Below, one piece after another: positions 52,422 to 62,678 of a DNA stretch of 64,000 bases. Both the position numbers and the translations under genes were made by a program. Within the stretch, counting starts at the first letter, position 1. Every line of letters begins with the position of its first letter. A model generated the notes under the pieces. That model worked only from the letters and a program-made list of their open reading frames with translations, was not told the DNA's origin and did no database searches. Source of the DNA: Bradyrhizobium iriomotense (lineage in GTDB: Bacteria > Pseudomonadota > Alphaproteobacteria > Rhizobiales > Xanthobacteraceae); NCBI RefSeq assembly GCF_018130765.1, contig NZ_JAFCJZ010000006.1, positions 186,001 to 250,000 of the forward strand, read 5' to 3'.

Positions 52422-53822
52422 ATGAGCCAGACATCGATCGAGCGGCTGAGGGAATATCTCGCGCAGCTCCCGCCGCAGTCGCAGGCGCTGCTGATGCGGG
52501 AGTTCGAGCGCGCGCTCGAGCGCGGCCAGGACACGGCTGTGGCCACCCTCGTGCTCGAGCAGCTCCGCAAGATCGTCCGCAAGAGCGAAGCCGACGAAGC
52601 CCCGCCGCCGCGCACCGACGATCTGTCACGGCTGCTGTTCCAGGCGCTGGAACCGTTCCTGGTCGAGGCGGGCGCCCCGATCCGGGTCGGCCAGATCCGT
52701 CGTTCCTCGCTGCAGCCGATCTGGCAATGGCTCGGCCGGGACGGCGCCCCGGACAAGCTGAACGAATTCGAGGCGGCGCTGGCGCGCATGCCGGCTGACA
52801 GTGCGGGGCAGGTCGAGGCTCTCGCCCAGAAGCTCCAGGCGGTCGCCGCGGACGCGATCTTCGCGCTGACGGGGCAGGGCGGTGGTGACAAGTCGCGCGC
52901 GCTCGCCCGGGTCGGCCCGCCCAACGTGATCGAGGACCTCTATTCGATCGGAGCGGTGCTCCAGGTTCGGGAAGCCATCGCCACGCTGAACGAGAAGCTG
53001 CCGCGCACCTTGCGCGCCTTCGGCGAGTCCCAGATCGCCTCGGTGACCTCGGTGCTCAACATTCCGGTCCTGCAGACGCCGCAGATGCTGCCCTTCGCGC
53101 TGTCGATCGTCGTGCAGCGCATGATCGCGCCGTGGCAGATCATCCGTCTCGCCATCAAGATCGCCGCCTCCGACGACGAGATCCGGGTCGCGGCAACGCC
53201 CTATGGCGTCGCCGTCACGATCGCCCTGCACGATTTGTCCTGCGTCGCCGCGATCCTGCGCACGGATATCAAGCGAGGCCATTTCGACAATGTCGCCGAC
53301 AACCTCAAGGCGCTGCACGATGGCGCGCGCGGCCTGCGCACCGAGCTCGACCTGCGCAACGATTCCGTCTGGGGCAAGCAGCTGACCTCGATCCGGGCCG
53401 ACATCTCCAATGCGCTGCAATCGGAGATCGACAGCGTTCCCGGCCGCGTGCGCCGCATCCTGCGCCAGCGAGCGGAGAAGGACATTCCGCCGGGGGCGCG
53501 GATCGACAGCACCGAGGTGGAGGAAACCGCGGCGCTGATCGATTTCGTCGCGACGTGCCGCAACTACGCGAGCGAGCTCGCAATCAACGAGGTGACGCTG
53601 CGCACCTATTCCGACCTGCAGCAATATGTGGAGCGCTCGACCGAGCAGCTGGTGCAGTCGCTGCGCGGCGCCGATCACAAGGTCCGCACCTATCGCCAGC
53701 AGCAGGTGCAGGCCGCGATTCGCTTCTGCCAGGTGCTGTTCGGCGATGATTATGCGTCGCTGATGAGTCGCGCCGCGGAGAACGCTGCAACCGGCGAGCG
53801 CAAATCGTCGCGCGCCAGCTGA
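52422..53822 (+). CDS. Conserved hypothetical protein
   Basis: A 466-residue soluble, mostly helical protein with no signal peptide or membrane segment. It begins M-S-Q-T-S-I-E-R-L-R-E-Y-L-A-Q-L-P-P-Q-S-Q-A and ends with a Q-rich helix near R-T-Y-R-Q-Q-Q-V-Q-A-A-I-R-F-C. I recognise only that long proteins of this kind are conserved among Rhizobiales; no domain is evident. ATG 52365 is a longer in-frame alternative; neither start has a clear ribosome site. It follows feuQ by 161 bases and might be co-expressed. Confidence 0.72.
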   Translation: MSQTSIERLREYLAQLPPQSQALLMREFERALERGQDTAVATLVLEQLRKIVRKSEADEAPPPRTDDLSRLLFQALEPFLVEAGAPIRVGQIRRSSLQPIWQWLGRDGAPDKLNEFEAALARMPADSAGQVEALAQKLQAVAADAIFALTGQGGGDKSRALARVGPPNVIEDLYSIGAVLQVREAIATLNEKLPRTLRAFGESQIASVTSVLNIPVLQTPQMLPFALSIVVQRMIAPWQIIRLAIKIAASDDEIRVAATPYGVAVTIALHDLSCVAAILRTDIKRGHFDNVADNLKALHDGARGLRTELDLRNDSVWGKQLTSIRADISNALQSEIDSVPGRVRRILRQRAEKDIPPGARIDSTEVEETAALIDFVATCRNYASELAINEVTLRTYSDLQQYVERSTEQLVQSLRGADHKVRTYRQQQVQAAIRFCQVLFGDDYASLMSRAAENAATGERKSSRAS

Positions 53823-53922
53823 TTCGAGCGCATATTTTCGTGATCACAATTTGTAGTTGACGCTGCCAGTGGCGGGCCCTACGGTCGCTGCGCAAGCTTT
53901 TGGAATTTCTACCTGTGGGCGC

Positions 53923-54192
53923 ATGAAATCCATTATCAGCTCCATCGAGATCGAGAACCGCGTCATTGTCGCCAAGTATCAAAGGCTGATGGTCGGTGCG
54001 AAGGTCGTGCTCGTCGAGAAGGCGAGCGGCCGGCAATTGCCTGAGACAGTGACCAGGGTTGCTTCTCCGGTTCCGGTCGGGGCGGTGCGCATCAGGTTGC
54101 CGGATGCGATTCCGCCGGGAACGTACTTCCTGAGGGCCTTCAACGGTCACGGCGAGGATGCCGCTCGGAGCGCCGACTTCGAGATCGGCTAA
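53923..54192 (+). CDS. Small hypothetical protein, bacterial Ig-like
   Basis: An 89-residue all-beta-looking protein without a signal peptide: I-S-S-I-E-I-E-N-R-V-I-V-A-K, L-M-V-G-A-K-V-V-L-V-E-K-A-S-G and V-G-A-V-R-I-R-L-P-D-A-I-P-P-G-T-Y-F-L-R. The pattern recalls an IPT/TIG-like or Ig-like strand arrangement. ATG 53923 begins the conserved-looking part, although the ribosome site is weak and 53857 is an in-frame alternative. It lies just before the palindrome upstream of ccmI. I do not recognise its function. Confidence 0.62.
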   Translation: MKSIISSIEIENRVIVAKYQRLMVGAKVVLVEKASGRQLPETVTRVASPVPVGAVRIRLPDAIPPGTYFLRAFNGHGEDAARSADFEIG

Positions 54193-54237
54193 GCCGTTGG
54201 GATCTTGACCGTTTCGGGACAGCACGCGGTCGCGCCA

Positions 54238-54255
54238 AATTGACAATTGTCAATT
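54238..54255. promoter_or_regulatory. 18-bp perfect palindrome upstream of ccmI
   Basis: AATTGACAATTGTCAATT is a perfect 18-bp palindrome, AT-rich in a GC-rich background. It lies 69 bases before the ccmI start. The shape suggests a dimeric regulator site (MarR- or TetR-like) controlling the cytochrome c maturation genes; the protein that would bind is not known from this window. Confidence 0.5.
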
Positions 54256-54324
54256 GCCGCATCGTCCGGCCGTGGTGTAAAGCCACCTGTGGGCGCGGGT
54301 GGCGCGCTGCCGGAAGCTTGCCAG

Positions 54325-55446
54325 ATGACGTTATGGTTCGTGTTCGCGCTGATGACGGTCGCGGCGATTTTCGCCGTGCTCTGGCCGCTCGGCCGCAGCG
54401 GACGCGCGCAGGACCAGGGCAGTGAGGTCGCGGTCTACAAGGATCAGCTGGCCGAGATCGAGCGTGATCTTGCCGCAGGCTTGATCGCAGCCCCCGAAGC
54501 CGAGGCAGCGCGCGTCGAGATCAGCCGCAGGCTGCTCGCCGCAGCCGGAAGCGAGTCCTCGTCGGCGCCCAAATCGGATCTGATGCCGAGCCTCAAATGG
54601 CGCCGCGCGGCCGCGGTGCTGGCGCTCGTCGGCCTGCCGCTGGTCGCGATCGGCGTCTACATGCCGCTTGGCTCGCCCCGGCTTCAGGACTTTCCGCTGG
54701 CGCAGCGAGAGCGCGGCGCCGGGTCTGGCATGGCGCGATCGCTCGAGAATCTCGTCGTGCAGGTCGAGCAACATCTGGAAAAGAACCCGACCGACGGACG
54801 CGGCTGGAACGTGCTCGCGCCGGTGCTGCAGCGGCTCGGCCGCTTCGACGATGCGGTGCGGGCCTATCGCAACTCGCTCACCTACAATGGCGAGAGCGCA
54901 GAGCGCCGCTCCGATCTGGGCGAAGCGATCTCGGCCGCCGCCGGTGGCGTCGTGACCGCCGAGGCCAAGGCCGAGTTCGAGCGTGCGCATGCGCTCGACG
55001 CCGACGATCCCAAGGCGAACTACTTCCTCGGGCTCGCCGCCGAGCAGGACGGCCGCAAGGACGATGCCGCCAACATCTGGCGCGCGCTGCTGGCCAAGGC
55101 CCCGGCGGATGCGCCGTGGCGGCCCCTGGTGCAATCCTCGCTGGCGCGGGTCGGCGGCGGCACGATGCCGGCGCTGTCGGACGAGACCATTGCGGCTTCC
55201 AAGGACATGGCCGAAGGCGATCGCAACGCGATGGTGCGCGGCATGGTCGAACGTCTTGCCACCCGGTTGAAGCAGAACGGTGACGACGTCGAGGGCTGGC
55301 TGCGCCTGGTGCGCGCCTATCTGGTGATGGGTGACCGTGACAAGGCGATGGGTGCGTCAACCGACGCCCGCCAGGCGGTCGCCAAGGATGCCGAGCGGCT
55401 CCGCCAGCTCAACGAAGGCCTCAAGACTCTCGGGCTCGACGGATGA
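54325..55446 (+). CDS. ccmI: Cytochrome c maturation protein CcmI (CycH)
   Basis: A 373-residue apocytochrome c chaperone of the inner membrane. Two N-terminal helices (about 2-22 and 92-112) flank a cytoplasmic loop with the family pattern [13 protein letters not shown]. The periplasmic part carries TPR repeats ([20 protein letters not shown] and later). ATG 54325 is chosen because it begins with the first helix; a longer frame starts at 54247. It is the first gene of the ccmIEFH operon, called cycHJKL in Bradyrhizobium. Confidence 0.93.
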   Translation: MTLWFVFALMTVAAIFAVLWPLGRSGRAQDQGSEVAVYKDQLAEIERDLAAGLIAAPEAEAARVEISRRLLAAAGSESSSAPKSDLMPSLKWRRAAAVLALVGLPLVAIGVYMPLGSPRLQDFPLAQRERGAGSGMARSLENLVVQVEQHLEKNPTDGRGWNVLAPVLQRLGRFDDAVRAYRNSLTYNGESAERRSDLGEAISAAAGGVVTAEAKAEFERAHALDADDPKANYFLGLAAEQDGRKDDAANIWRALLAKAPADAPWRPLVQSSLARVGGGTMPALSDETIAASKDMAEGDRNAMVRGMVERLATRLKQNGDDVEGWLRLVRAYLVMGDRDKAMGASTDARQAVAKDAERLRQLNEGLKTLGLDG

Positions 55447-55483
55447 TGATTTCGGGACGGGACGAGCGGAGAACGGATACGCC

Positions 55484-55975
55484 ATGACGCGCAAGCAGCG
55501 ACGTATGACCATCATCGGCGGCTCGCTCGCCGTGCTCGCGCTCGCGGCCGCGCTGGTGCTCAACGCACTGCGCGATTCCATCGTGTTTTTCTCGACCCCG
55601 ACCATGGTCGCCGAGAAGCACGTCGCGCCCGGCAAGCGGTTTCGCCTCGGCGGGCTGGTGCAGCCCGGCTCGCTCCAGCGCGGCGACAATCTCGCGGTGA
55701 CCTTCGAGGTCGCCGACGGCAGCGCCAAGCTTCCCGTCGCCTACAAGGGCATCCTGCCCGACCTGTTCCGCGAAGGGCAGGGCGTCGTCGCCGAAGGTGC
55801 GCTCGACGCCAGCGGCGTGTTCAAGGCCGACACCGTGCTCGCCAAGCATGATGAAACCTACATGCCCAAGGACGTCGCCGATGCCCTGAAGAAGCAGGGG
55901 CACTGGAAGGACGACTACGGTGCCAAGCCCGCGGCGACGACCGCGCAGGGCAATCCGCAGGGAGCTGTGCGGTGA
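55484..55975 (+). CDS. ccmE: Heme chaperone CcmE (CycJ)
   Basis: A 163-residue periplasmic heme chaperone anchored by one N-terminal helix (about 9-30). The covalent heme ligand is H122, with Y126 in [17 protein letters not shown] and [15 protein letters not shown] are the OB-fold signatures. It overlaps ccmF by 4 bases (GTGA). It receives heme from CcmC/CcmABD, which must be encoded elsewhere, and hands it to CcmF. Confidence 0.95.
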   Translation: MTRKQRRMTIIGGSLAVLALAAALVLNALRDSIVFFSTPTMVAEKHVAPGKRFRLGGLVQPGSLQRGDNLAVTFEVADGSAKLPVAYKGILPDLFREGQGVVAEGALDASGVFKADTVLAKHDETYMPKDVADALKKQGHWKDDYGAKPAATTAQGNPQGAVR

Positions 55976-57954
55976 TCGCAGAGTCCGGACATTACGCGCT
56001 GGTGCTGGCGCTTGGCCTTGCGCTGATCCAGTCCATCGTACCGCTGATCGGCGCGCGCTTGCGCGATGACGCGCTGATGAACGTGGCGCGTTCCACCGCG
56101 CTGGCGCAGCTGCTGTTCGTCGGCGCGTCGTTCGTCGCGCTGGTGATGCTGCACGTCAATTCGGACTTCTCCGTCGCCAATGTCTACGAGAATTCCCACT
56201 CCATGAAGCCGCTGATCTACAAGATCACCGGCGTGTGGGGAAACCACGAAGGCTCGATGCTGCTGTGGGTGTCGATCCTCGCGCTGTTCGGCGGATTGGT
56301 CGCAGCGTTCGGCAATAATCTGCCGCTGTCGCTGCGCGCGCATGTGCTCGCCGTGCAGGCCTGGATCGCCAGCGCATTCTATCTCTTCATCCTGGTGACC
56401 TCGAACCCGTTCCTGCGCATCGCCAATCCGCCGATCGAGGGGCGCGATCTCAATCCTGTGCTTCAGGACATCGGCCTCGCCGTGCATCCGCCGATGCTCT
56501 ATCTCGGCTATGTCGGCTTCTCGATCTCGTTCTCCTTCGCCATCGCGGCGCTGATGGAGGGACGGATCGACGCGGCCTGGGCGCGCTGGGTGCGGCCCTG
56601 GACGCTGGTCGCCTGGATCTTCCTGACGCTCGGCATCGCCATGGGCTCCTACTGGGCCTATTACGAGCTCGGCTGGGGCGGCTGGTGGTTCTGGGATCCG
56701 GTCGAGAACGCCTCGCTGATGCCGTGGCTCGCCGGCACCGCGCTGCTGCATTCGGCGCTGGTGATGGAGAAGCGCAACGCGCTGAAGGTCTGGACCATCC
56801 TGCTCTCGATCCTGACCTTCTCGCTGTCGCTGCTCGGCACCTTCCTGGTCCGCTCGGGCGTCATCACCTCCGTGCACGCCTTCGCCACGGATCCGACCCG
56901 CGGCGTCTTCATTCTGCTGATCCTCTGCCTGTTCATCGGCGGCAGCCTGTCGCTGTTCGCGGACCGCGCCACGTCGCTGAAGCAGGGCGGCCTGTTCGCG
57001 CCGATCTCGCGCGAAGGCGCGCTGGTGCTGAACAATCTCTTGCTCACGGTCGCCTGTGCAGTCGTGCTGTTCGGCACGCTCTATCCGCTGGCGATGGAGA
57101 TGCTCGCCGATTTCAAGATGTCGGTCGGCGCGCCCTTCTACAACCTCACCTTCGCGCCGCTGTTTGCCCTGCTGCTGCTCGCCGTGCCGTTCGGCCCGAT
57201 GCTGGCGTGGAAGCGAGGCGACCTGCTCGGCGTCACCCAGCGCCTGCTCGCAGCCGGTATCGCCGGCCTCGTCGCCGTCGCCATTGTCTGGGGCTGGGCG
57301 AGCGGCGGAGCTACGCTGGCGCCGCTCGCGATCGGACTGGGCGTCTTCGTCATCGCCGGCGCCATTACCGACCTCGTCGAACGGACCGGCCTCGTTCGGC
57401 TGCCGTTCGCGACGGTGTTGCACCGGGCGCGCGGCTTGCCGCGCTCGGCCTGGGGCACGGCGTTCGCGCATGCCGGCCTCGGCGTAGCGCTGATCGGCAT
57501 CGTCTGCGAGACCACCTGGAACAGCGAATATATCGCGACCATGAAGCAGAACGAGGTCGCCCATATCGCCGGCTACGACGTGAAGCTCGACGGGCTGTTC
57601 CATCGCCAGGGCCCGAACTACCGCGAGATGATCGCCGAGTTCAACGTCAGCCGCGACGGCGAGACGCTGAGCGTCATGACGCCGTCCAAGCGCAGCTTCA
57701 CCACGCGCGGCTCGTCAACCACCGAGGCCGCGCTGCTGACGCGCGGCGCGAGCCAGCTCTACATCTCGCTCGGCGACGCCACCGCCGAGGGCGCCATTGC
57801 CGTGCGCATCTATCACAAGCCGCTGGTGCTCCTGATCTGGTGGGGGCCGGTGCTGATGGCGTTCGGCGGCGTGCTGTCGCTGTCCGACCGGCGCCTGCGG
57901 GTCGGCGCGCCGAAGCCGGCGCGGGCCAAGCAGCGCCTGCAGCCTGCGGAGTGA
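55972..57954 (+). CDS. ccmF: Cytochrome c heme lyase subunit CcmF (CycK)
   Basis: A 660-residue multi-helix inner-membrane protein of the heme-handling family. The tryptophan-rich heme site is [14 protein letters not shown]. Further conserved parts are [10 protein letters not shown] and [11 protein letters not shown]. The GTG start overlaps the ccmE stop. With CcmH and CcmI it transfers heme from CcmE to apocytochrome c. Size and motifs are normal. Confidence 0.95.
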   Translation: MIAESGHYALVLALGLALIQSIVPLIGARLRDDALMNVARSTALAQLLFVGASFVALVMLHVNSDFSVANVYENSHSMKPLIYKITGVWGNHEGSMLLWVSILALFGGLVAAFGNNLPLSLRAHVLAVQAWIASAFYLFILVTSNPFLRIANPPIEGRDLNPVLQDIGLAVHPPMLYLGYVGFSISFSFAIAALMEGRIDAAWARWVRPWTLVAWIFLTLGIAMGSYWAYYELGWGGWWFWDPVENASLMPWLAGTALLHSALVMEKRNALKVWTILLSILTFSLSLLGTFLVRSGVITSVHAFATDPTRGVFILLILCLFIGGSLSLFADRATSLKQGGLFAPISREGALVLNNLLLTVACAVVLFGTLYPLAMEMLADFKMSVGAPFYNLTFAPLFALLLLAVPFGPMLAWKRGDLLGVTQRLLAAGIAGLVAVAIVWGWASGGATLAPLAIGLGVFVIAGAITDLVERTGLVRLPFATVLHRARGLPRSAWGTAFAHAGLGVALIGIVCETTWNSEYIATMKQNEVAHIAGYDVKLDGLFHRQGPNYREMIAEFNVSRDGETLSVMTPSKRSFTTRGSSTTEAALLTRGASQLYISLGDATAEGAIAVRIYHKPLVLLIWWGPVLMAFGGVLSLSDRRLRVGAPKPARAKQRLQPAE

Positions 57955-57958
57955 TCCG

Positions 57959-58441
57959 ATGCGCCGGATGATGGCCGCGTTCGTCGCGTTGATGCTGCTG
58001 GCTTCGCCCGCGGCGTACGCCGTGCAGCCCGACGAGATCATGTCGGATCCCGTGAAGGAGGGGCGCGCGCGCGAATTGTCGCGCGAGCTGCGCTGCATGG
58101 TCTGTCAGAACCAGTCGATCGACGATTCCGATGCGCCACTGGCACGCGACCTGCGCCTCCTGGTGCGCGAGCGCATCGCGGCCGGCGACAGCAATTCGCA
58201 GGTGCTCGACTTCCTGGTCGCGCGCTACGGCGAGTTCGTGCTGCTCAAGCCGCGCTTCGAGCGGCAGACCCTGCTGCTGTGGCTGCTCGCGCCGCTGCTG
58301 CTGATCGGCGGCGGCCTGGCGCTGTGGCTGCAAATCCGCCGTCGCGCGCGCGGTGGTGCGAACGTACCGGCTCCGCCGCTCACGCCCGACGAGCAGGCAA
58401 GGCTCGCCGCCTTGATGTCGGACGACGCCAAATCTCCCTAG
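57959..58441 (+). CDS. ccmH: Cytochrome c maturation protein CcmH (CycL)
   Basis: A 160-residue periplasmic thiol-redox protein. The signal peptide (1 to about 22) is followed by the family motif L-R-C-M-V-C-Q-N-Q-S-I (the reactive C-x2-C) and a C-terminal membrane helix (about 103-122). It reduces the apocytochrome c heme-site cysteines. It begins 4 bases after the ccmF stop and is the last of the operon. It is the short CcmH form, with CcmI separate. Confidence 0.94.
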   Translation: MRRMMAAFVALMLLASPAAYAVQPDEIMSDPVKEGRARELSRELRCMVCQNQSIDDSDAPLARDLRLLVRERIAAGDSNSQVLDFLVARYGEFVLLKPRFERQTLLLWLLAPLLLIGGGLALWLQIRRRARGGANVPAPPLTPDEQARLAALMSDDAKSP

Positions 58442-58460
58442 CTGCCTCACGTCGTCCTGG

Positions 58461-58478
58461 CTACGTAATGATACGTAG
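58461..58478. promoter_or_regulatory. Palindromic site between ccmH and the chemotaxis gene
   Basis: Perfect 7-bp arms CTACGTA (58461-58467) and TACGTAG (58472-58478) around ATGA. It lies 20 bases after the ccmH stop and 92 bases before the methyl-accepting protein start. There is no T-run, so a regulator site is as likely as a terminator. Confidence 0.4.
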
Positions 58479-58569
58479 GCCGCCGGCCGTCGTCCGCGCG
58501 TTTCATCCTATGTTGACCTTTGTCTGGAAGCTTGTCGCGAGATTCGATTCCAGCCTCTGAGTCCTCGAG

Positions 58570-59913
58570 ATGTTCGCGAACAGCAATCTGACGATCCGCT
58601 TCCTGGTCGGCGCCGTCGTCGCTGCATTATTGTTCCTGCTGGGCATCGGCGGCGGCACCGGCTTCGTCGCGGTGCTCTATCTCAACAACGAGATCACCAG
58701 CCTGTCGTCGGACTTTGCCGCGTTGAGCGGCCCGGCGCGTGACCATGCGATGCAGATCTACCAGCAGGCGCAGACCGCGTTCTCGTATTTCCTGATCGCC
58801 TGCGGCGTGATCGCGGTGGTGGCTTTCGCGATCTGCCTCACCACCTGGTTCGCGGTGCGCAACGGCATCCTCAATCCCCTGGCGGCGATCGTGCATGCCA
58901 TGCGCGAGGTCGCCGACCAGAAGTTCGAGACGTCAGTTCCGGGACTCGGCGGCACCAATGAGATCGGACTGCTTGCCGGCGCGCTCGAGGTCTTCAAGAC
59001 CAACGGTCTGGAGCGGCGGCGCCTCACCGAGCAGCAGTTGCAGGAGGCGCAGCACCAGGCCGAGCGGTCGAGATTCCTCGACGAGCGGATCAAGCGTTTC
59101 AACGATCTCGTCGCCAGCGTGGTCGACAGCGTGGCCTCGTCTGCGGTGCATCTGAAGCGCAACGCCGAGACCTTGTCGCGGACCGCCAACGACACCAGCA
59201 CCAAGGCCAACGCGGTGGCGAGCGGCGCGAGCCAGGCCAGCGCCAGCGTGCAGACGGTTGCGGGCTCCGCCGAGGAGATGACGAATTCGATCGGCACGAT
59301 CAGCCGCCGCGTCACCGATGCGACCCAGCGCGCCGAGGGCGCGGCAAGCCAGGCTGAGAAGAGCCGCGACACCATCCACACGCTGTCCGACGCCGCCGAC
59401 AAGATCGGCGAGGTCGTGCAGCTCGTGCAGGCAATCGCCTCGCAGACCAATCTGCTCGCGCTCAACGCCACCATCGAGGCGGCGCGGGCTGGCGAAGCCG
59501 GCAAGGGCTTTGCCGTGGTGGCCTCCGAAGTGAAGAACCTGGCGCACCAGACCAGCAAGGCGACAGAGGAGATCACCTCCCATGTCGCCAGCATCCAGGG
59601 CATCACCGCGGAGACGCGCGGGGCGATCGACGGCATCTCGAAGACGCTGTCGGAGATTTCGTCGATCATGTCCGGCATCGAGGTCGACACCGCCCAGCAG
59701 CGCACCGCGACGCAAGACATCACCCGCAGCGCGCAGGATGCCGCACAGGGAACGCTGGACGTCTCCAATCACATCGCCCAGATCACCTCGACCTCGGCGG
59801 AGACCGGGCGCATGGCGGCCGAGGCGCGGGATTCCGCCGTCGATCTGTCGCAGCAGGCCGAGACTTTGAAGCGTGAAGTCGACGAGTTCATCGTCAGCGT
59901 CCGGGCCAGTTAA
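58570..59913 (+). CDS. Methyl-accepting chemotaxis protein
   Basis: A 447-residue chemoreceptor. Two transmembrane helices (about 8-35 and 73-95) enclose a very small periplasmic loop of about 38 residues. A HAMP-like linker leads to a long signalling coiled coil with the tip [18 protein letters not shown]. There is no pentapeptide tether at the end. The tiny periplasmic part suggests it senses membrane state or a partner rather than a ligand directly. Its ATG follows the ccm operon by 128 bases. Confidence 0.93.
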   Translation: MFANSNLTIRFLVGAVVAALLFLLGIGGGTGFVAVLYLNNEITSLSSDFAALSGPARDHAMQIYQQAQTAFSYFLIACGVIAVVAFAICLTTWFAVRNGILNPLAAIVHAMREVADQKFETSVPGLGGTNEIGLLAGALEVFKTNGLERRRLTEQQLQEAQHQAERSRFLDERIKRFNDLVASVVDSVASSAVHLKRNAETLSRTANDTSTKANAVASGASQASASVQTVAGSAEEMTNSIGTISRRVTDATQRAEGAASQAEKSRDTIHTLSDAADKIGEVVQLVQAIASQTNLLALNATIEAARAGEAGKGFAVVASEVKNLAHQTSKATEEITSHVASIQGITAETRGAIDGISKTLSEISSIMSGIEVDTAQQRTATQDITRSAQDAAQGTLDVSNHIAQITSTSAETGRMAAEARDSAVDLSQQAETLKREVDEFIVSVRAS

Positions 59914-59946
59914 GGCGCGCCAAAACCTCGCTCGGTGCCGGTCACC

Positions 59947-59964
59947 GGAACTCGACTAAGTTCC
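59947..59964. promoter_or_regulatory. Inverted repeat after the chemotaxis gene
   Basis: Perfect 6-bp arms GGAACT (59947-59952) and AGTTCC (59959-59964) around 6 bases, in the 223-bp gap before degP. It has no T-run after it and could be an operator for degP or a weak terminator. The GGAAC recalls the EcfG -35, but no CGTT lies at the right spacing. Confidence 0.25.
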
Positions 59965-60135
59965 TGTGGAACCACGATTTTCGGCCTGCGCTAAACTGCC
60001 GCATCCGTAGCTCGGGATCATTACAAAAGTTTAACCCCGCCGCCAGCGCACGGTAAGGCGGGAGCCCCCATCTTCAGGTCCGCAAGGTGCCGACATCCGG
60101 CACCAAAATGAATTCAAGGCCCTGGAGATTTCTGC

Positions 60136-61716
60136 ATGACCGAACGTCCCGACCTCTCGAACCTTCCGTCCTACCGGCAGCCGCGCCGGTCGGTCTTCTC
60201 CGCGCGCAAGCTCGCACTGATGGCCTCGGTTGTCGCCGGCCTCGGCGCTGCCGTCTACGGCTTCAGCCCGTCGGTGTCGCCGGCTGACCTGTTCTCCAGC
60301 CCGGCCCATGCGCAGGTCAACAACGAGGTTCGCAAGGTCGAACGTCCGGTCGGTTTCGCCGACATCGTCGAGCGCGTGAAGCCGTCGGTGATCTCGGTGA
60401 AGGTCAACATCAAGGAGAAGACCGCGAGCAACGATGATGGCGACGACGCACAGTCGCCGTTCCAGCCGGGCTCGCCGATGGAGCGCTTCTTCCGCCGCTT
60501 CGGCGGTCCGGATGGCATTCCCGGCCTGAAGGGCGGTGGCCGTGGCCGCGTCGTGCAGGGCCAGGGCTCCGGCTTCTTCATCTCGGCTGACGGCTTTGCC
60601 GTGACCAACAACCACGTGGTCGACGGCGCCGACAAGGTCGAGGTCACCACCGACGACGGCAAGACCTACACCGCCAAGGTGATCGGCACCGACCAGCGCA
60701 CCGACCTCGCTTTGATCAAGGTCGAGGGCGGCTCGAACTTCCCGTTCGCCAAGCTTGCCGACGCCAAGCCGCGGATCGGCGACTGGGTGCTCGCGGTCGG
60801 CAATCCCTTCGGTCTCGGTGGCACCGTGACCGCCGGCATCGTCTCGGCCAGCGGCCGCGATATCGGCAACGGCCCGTATGACGATTTCATCCAGATCGAC
60901 GCGCCCGTGAACAAGGGCAATTCCGGCGGTCCGGCCTTCGACACCAACGGCGAAGTGATGGGCGTCAACACCGCGATCTACTCGCCCTCCGGCGGCAGCG
61001 TCGGCATCGCGTTCTCGATTCCGGCCAACACCGTCAAGAGCGTGGTGGCCCAGCTCAAGGACAAGGGCTCGGTCAGCCGCGGCTGGATCGGCGTGCAGAT
61101 CCAGCCCGTCACGTCCGACATCGCCGACAGCCTCGGCATGAAGAAGGCCGAAGGCGCGCTGGTGGCGGAGCCGCAGGCGAACGGTCCGGCGGCGAAGGCC
61201 GGCATCGAATCCGGCGACGTGATCACCGCGGTCAACGGTGAATCCGTCAAGGACGCCCGCGAGCTCGCCCGGACCATCGGCGGCATGGCGCCCGGCGCGA
61301 CCGTCAAGCTCAACGTGCTGCACAAGGGCCAGGACAAGGTCGTGAACATCACCCTCGGCCAGCTGCCGAACACGGTCGAGGCCAAGGCCGACCTCGACAA
61401 GGACAGCGGCAAGGGTGCGAACAAGGGCACCGACGTGCCGAAGCTCGGCATGACCGTTGCCCCTGCCAACTCCGTGGCCGGCGCCGGCAAGGAAGGCGTT
61501 GTGGTCACCGAAGTCGATCCGAAGAGCGCTGCGGCCGAACGCGGCTTCAAGGAGGGCGACGTGATTCTCGAAGTCGGCGGCAAGAGCGTGGCCACGGCCG
61601 GCGAAGTCCGCGACGCCATCAACGCGGCGCGGACCGACAACAAGAACAGCGTCCTGATGCGCGTGAAGAGCGGCGGCCAGTCGCGCTTCGTCGCGATCCC
61701 CCTCGCCAAGGGGTAA
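60136..61716 (+). CDS. degP: Do-family periplasmic serine protease (DegP-like)
   Basis: A 526-residue periplasmic protease/chaperone. One N-terminal hydrophobic segment (about 30-55) acts as signal anchor or peptide. The trypsin-like triad is H160 (N-N-H-V-V-D), D190 (R-T-D-L-A-L-I-K) and S263 (G-N-S-G-G-P). Two PDZ domains lie at about 305-400 and 430-520. The loop before the protease is rich in Gly/Asp. It degrades misfolded envelope proteins under stress. It ends before a strong terminator, separating it from the two-component genes. Confidence 0.95.
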   Translation: MTERPDLSNLPSYRQPRRSVFSARKLALMASVVAGLGAAVYGFSPSVSPADLFSSPAHAQVNNEVRKVERPVGFADIVERVKPSVISVKVNIKEKTASNDDGDDAQSPFQPGSPMERFFRRFGGPDGIPGLKGGGRGRVVQGQGSGFFISADGFAVTNNHVVDGADKVEVTTDDGKTYTAKVIGTDQRTDLALIKVEGGSNFPFAKLADAKPRIGDWVLAVGNPFGLGGTVTAGIVSASGRDIGNGPYDDFIQIDAPVNKGNSGGPAFDTNGEVMGVNTAIYSPSGGSVGIAFSIPANTVKSVVAQLKDKGSVSRGWIGVQIQPVTSDIADSLGMKKAEGALVAEPQANGPAAKAGIESGDVITAVNGESVKDARELARTIGGMAPGATVKLNVLHKGQDKVVNITLGQLPNTVEAKADLDKDSGKGANKGTDVPKLGMTVAPANSVAGAGKEGVVVTEVDPKSAAAERGFKEGDVILEVGGKSVATAGEVRDAINAARTDNKNSVLMRVKSGGQSRFVAIPLAKG

Positions 61717-61864
61717 GCCTCAGGAGGCCCGGGAAACCAAGTGATGAAGGGTGTCGCCGGCATCAGTCGCCCCCGCCGTCGGCGCCCTTCGGGGGAGCAG
61801 CGTAAACTTCGCTTCCCCAGCCTACCTTCCGGTGGAATTACGCCCCCCTCCGTCGGAAGGCATA

Positions 61865-61903
61865 GGGCGGTGAGGTCCCCCCAGCTTCACCGCCCGCCTT
61901 TTT
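61865..61903 (+). terminator. Rho-independent terminator of degP
   Basis: Perfect 9-bp stem GGGCGGTGA (61865-61873) / TCACCGCCC (61887-61895) with a 13-base loop, then GCC and five T (61899-61903). It lies 149 bases after the degP stop. The 282 bases between degP and the response regulator hold this terminator, and presumably the next promoter. Confidence 0.85.
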
Positions 61904-61997
61904 CTCGCTTCGACACTCTCCCGCTCGGCTTGCATGCGATTGCCGCTCGCGCCATGTTTAGAGAAGGTTGACCTCCTTGACCGCCGCCGAACGCACG

Positions 61998-62678
61998 ATG
62001 CGCCTCCTCATCATTGAAGACGATCGCGAATCCGCCGACTACCTCGTGAAGGCGTTCCGCGAGGTCGGACACATTGCCGACCACGCCGCGGACGGCGAGG
62101 AAGGCCTCGCCATGGCCGAGAACGGCGACTATGACGTTCTGGTGGTCGACCGCATGCTGCCCAAGCGCGACGGCCTGTCGCTGATCGGCGCGCTGCGCGA
62201 CAAGGACAACACGACGCCGGTGCTGATTCTCTCCGCGCTCGGACAGGTCGACGACCGCATCAAGGGCCTGCGCGCCGGCGGCGACGACTATCTGCCAAAA
62301 CCCTATTCGTTCGCCGAGCTGCTCGCGCGCGTCGAGGTGCTGTCGCGCCGCCGCGGCGGCCCCGCCGAGGACACCCTCTACCGCGTCGGCGATCTCGAGC
62401 TCGACCGGCTGTCTCATCGCGTCGCCCGCGGCAAGGACGAGCTGACGCTGCAGCCGCGCGAATTCCGGCTGCTCGAATACCTCATGAAGCATGCCGGCCA
62501 GGTGGTGACCCGCACCATGCTCCTGGAGAACGTCTGGGACTATCATTTCGATCCGCAGACCAACGTGATCGACGTGCACATTTCGCGGCTGCGCTCCAAG
62601 ATCGACAAGGGCTTCGATCGGCCGCTGCTGCACACGATCCGCGGCGCCGGGTACATGATCCGTGACGGCATTCGGTAA
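61998..62678 (+). CDS. OmpR-family response regulator
   Basis: A 226-residue two-component regulator. The receiver has D51 in V-V-D-R-M-L-P-K-R-D-G and K in L-P-K-P-Y. The OmpR winged helix covers about 125-222 (L-Q-P-R-E-F-R-L-L-E-Y-L). ATG 61998 gives the family start M-R-L-L-I-I-E-D-D. In-frame TTG codons at 61968 and 61977 lie nearer a GAAGG site and could be the true start. The kinase gene overlaps its end by 17 bases. Target genes are unknown. Confidence 0.9.
   Translation: MRLLIIEDDRESADYLVKAFREVGHIADHAADGEEGLAMAENGDYDVLVVDRMLPKRDGLSLIGALRDKDNTTPVLILSALGQVDDRIKGLRAGGDDYLPKPYSFAELLARVEVLSRRRGGPAEDTLYRVGDLELDRLSHRVARGKDELTLQPREFRLLEYLMKHAGQVVTRTMLLENVWDYHFDPQTNVIDVHISRLRSKIDKGFDRPLLHTIRGAGYMIRDGIR

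Noticed and set aside
55915..57603. 562-residue minus-strand open frame opposite ccmF
   Set aside because: It is an antisense frame full of Arg, Gln, Asp and His, overlapping a clear ccmF with its tryptophan-rich motif.
59947..59990. EcfG-type stress promoter before degP
   Set aside because: GGAAC occurs, but no CGTT lies at 16-17 bp. The rest is a short inverted repeat only.
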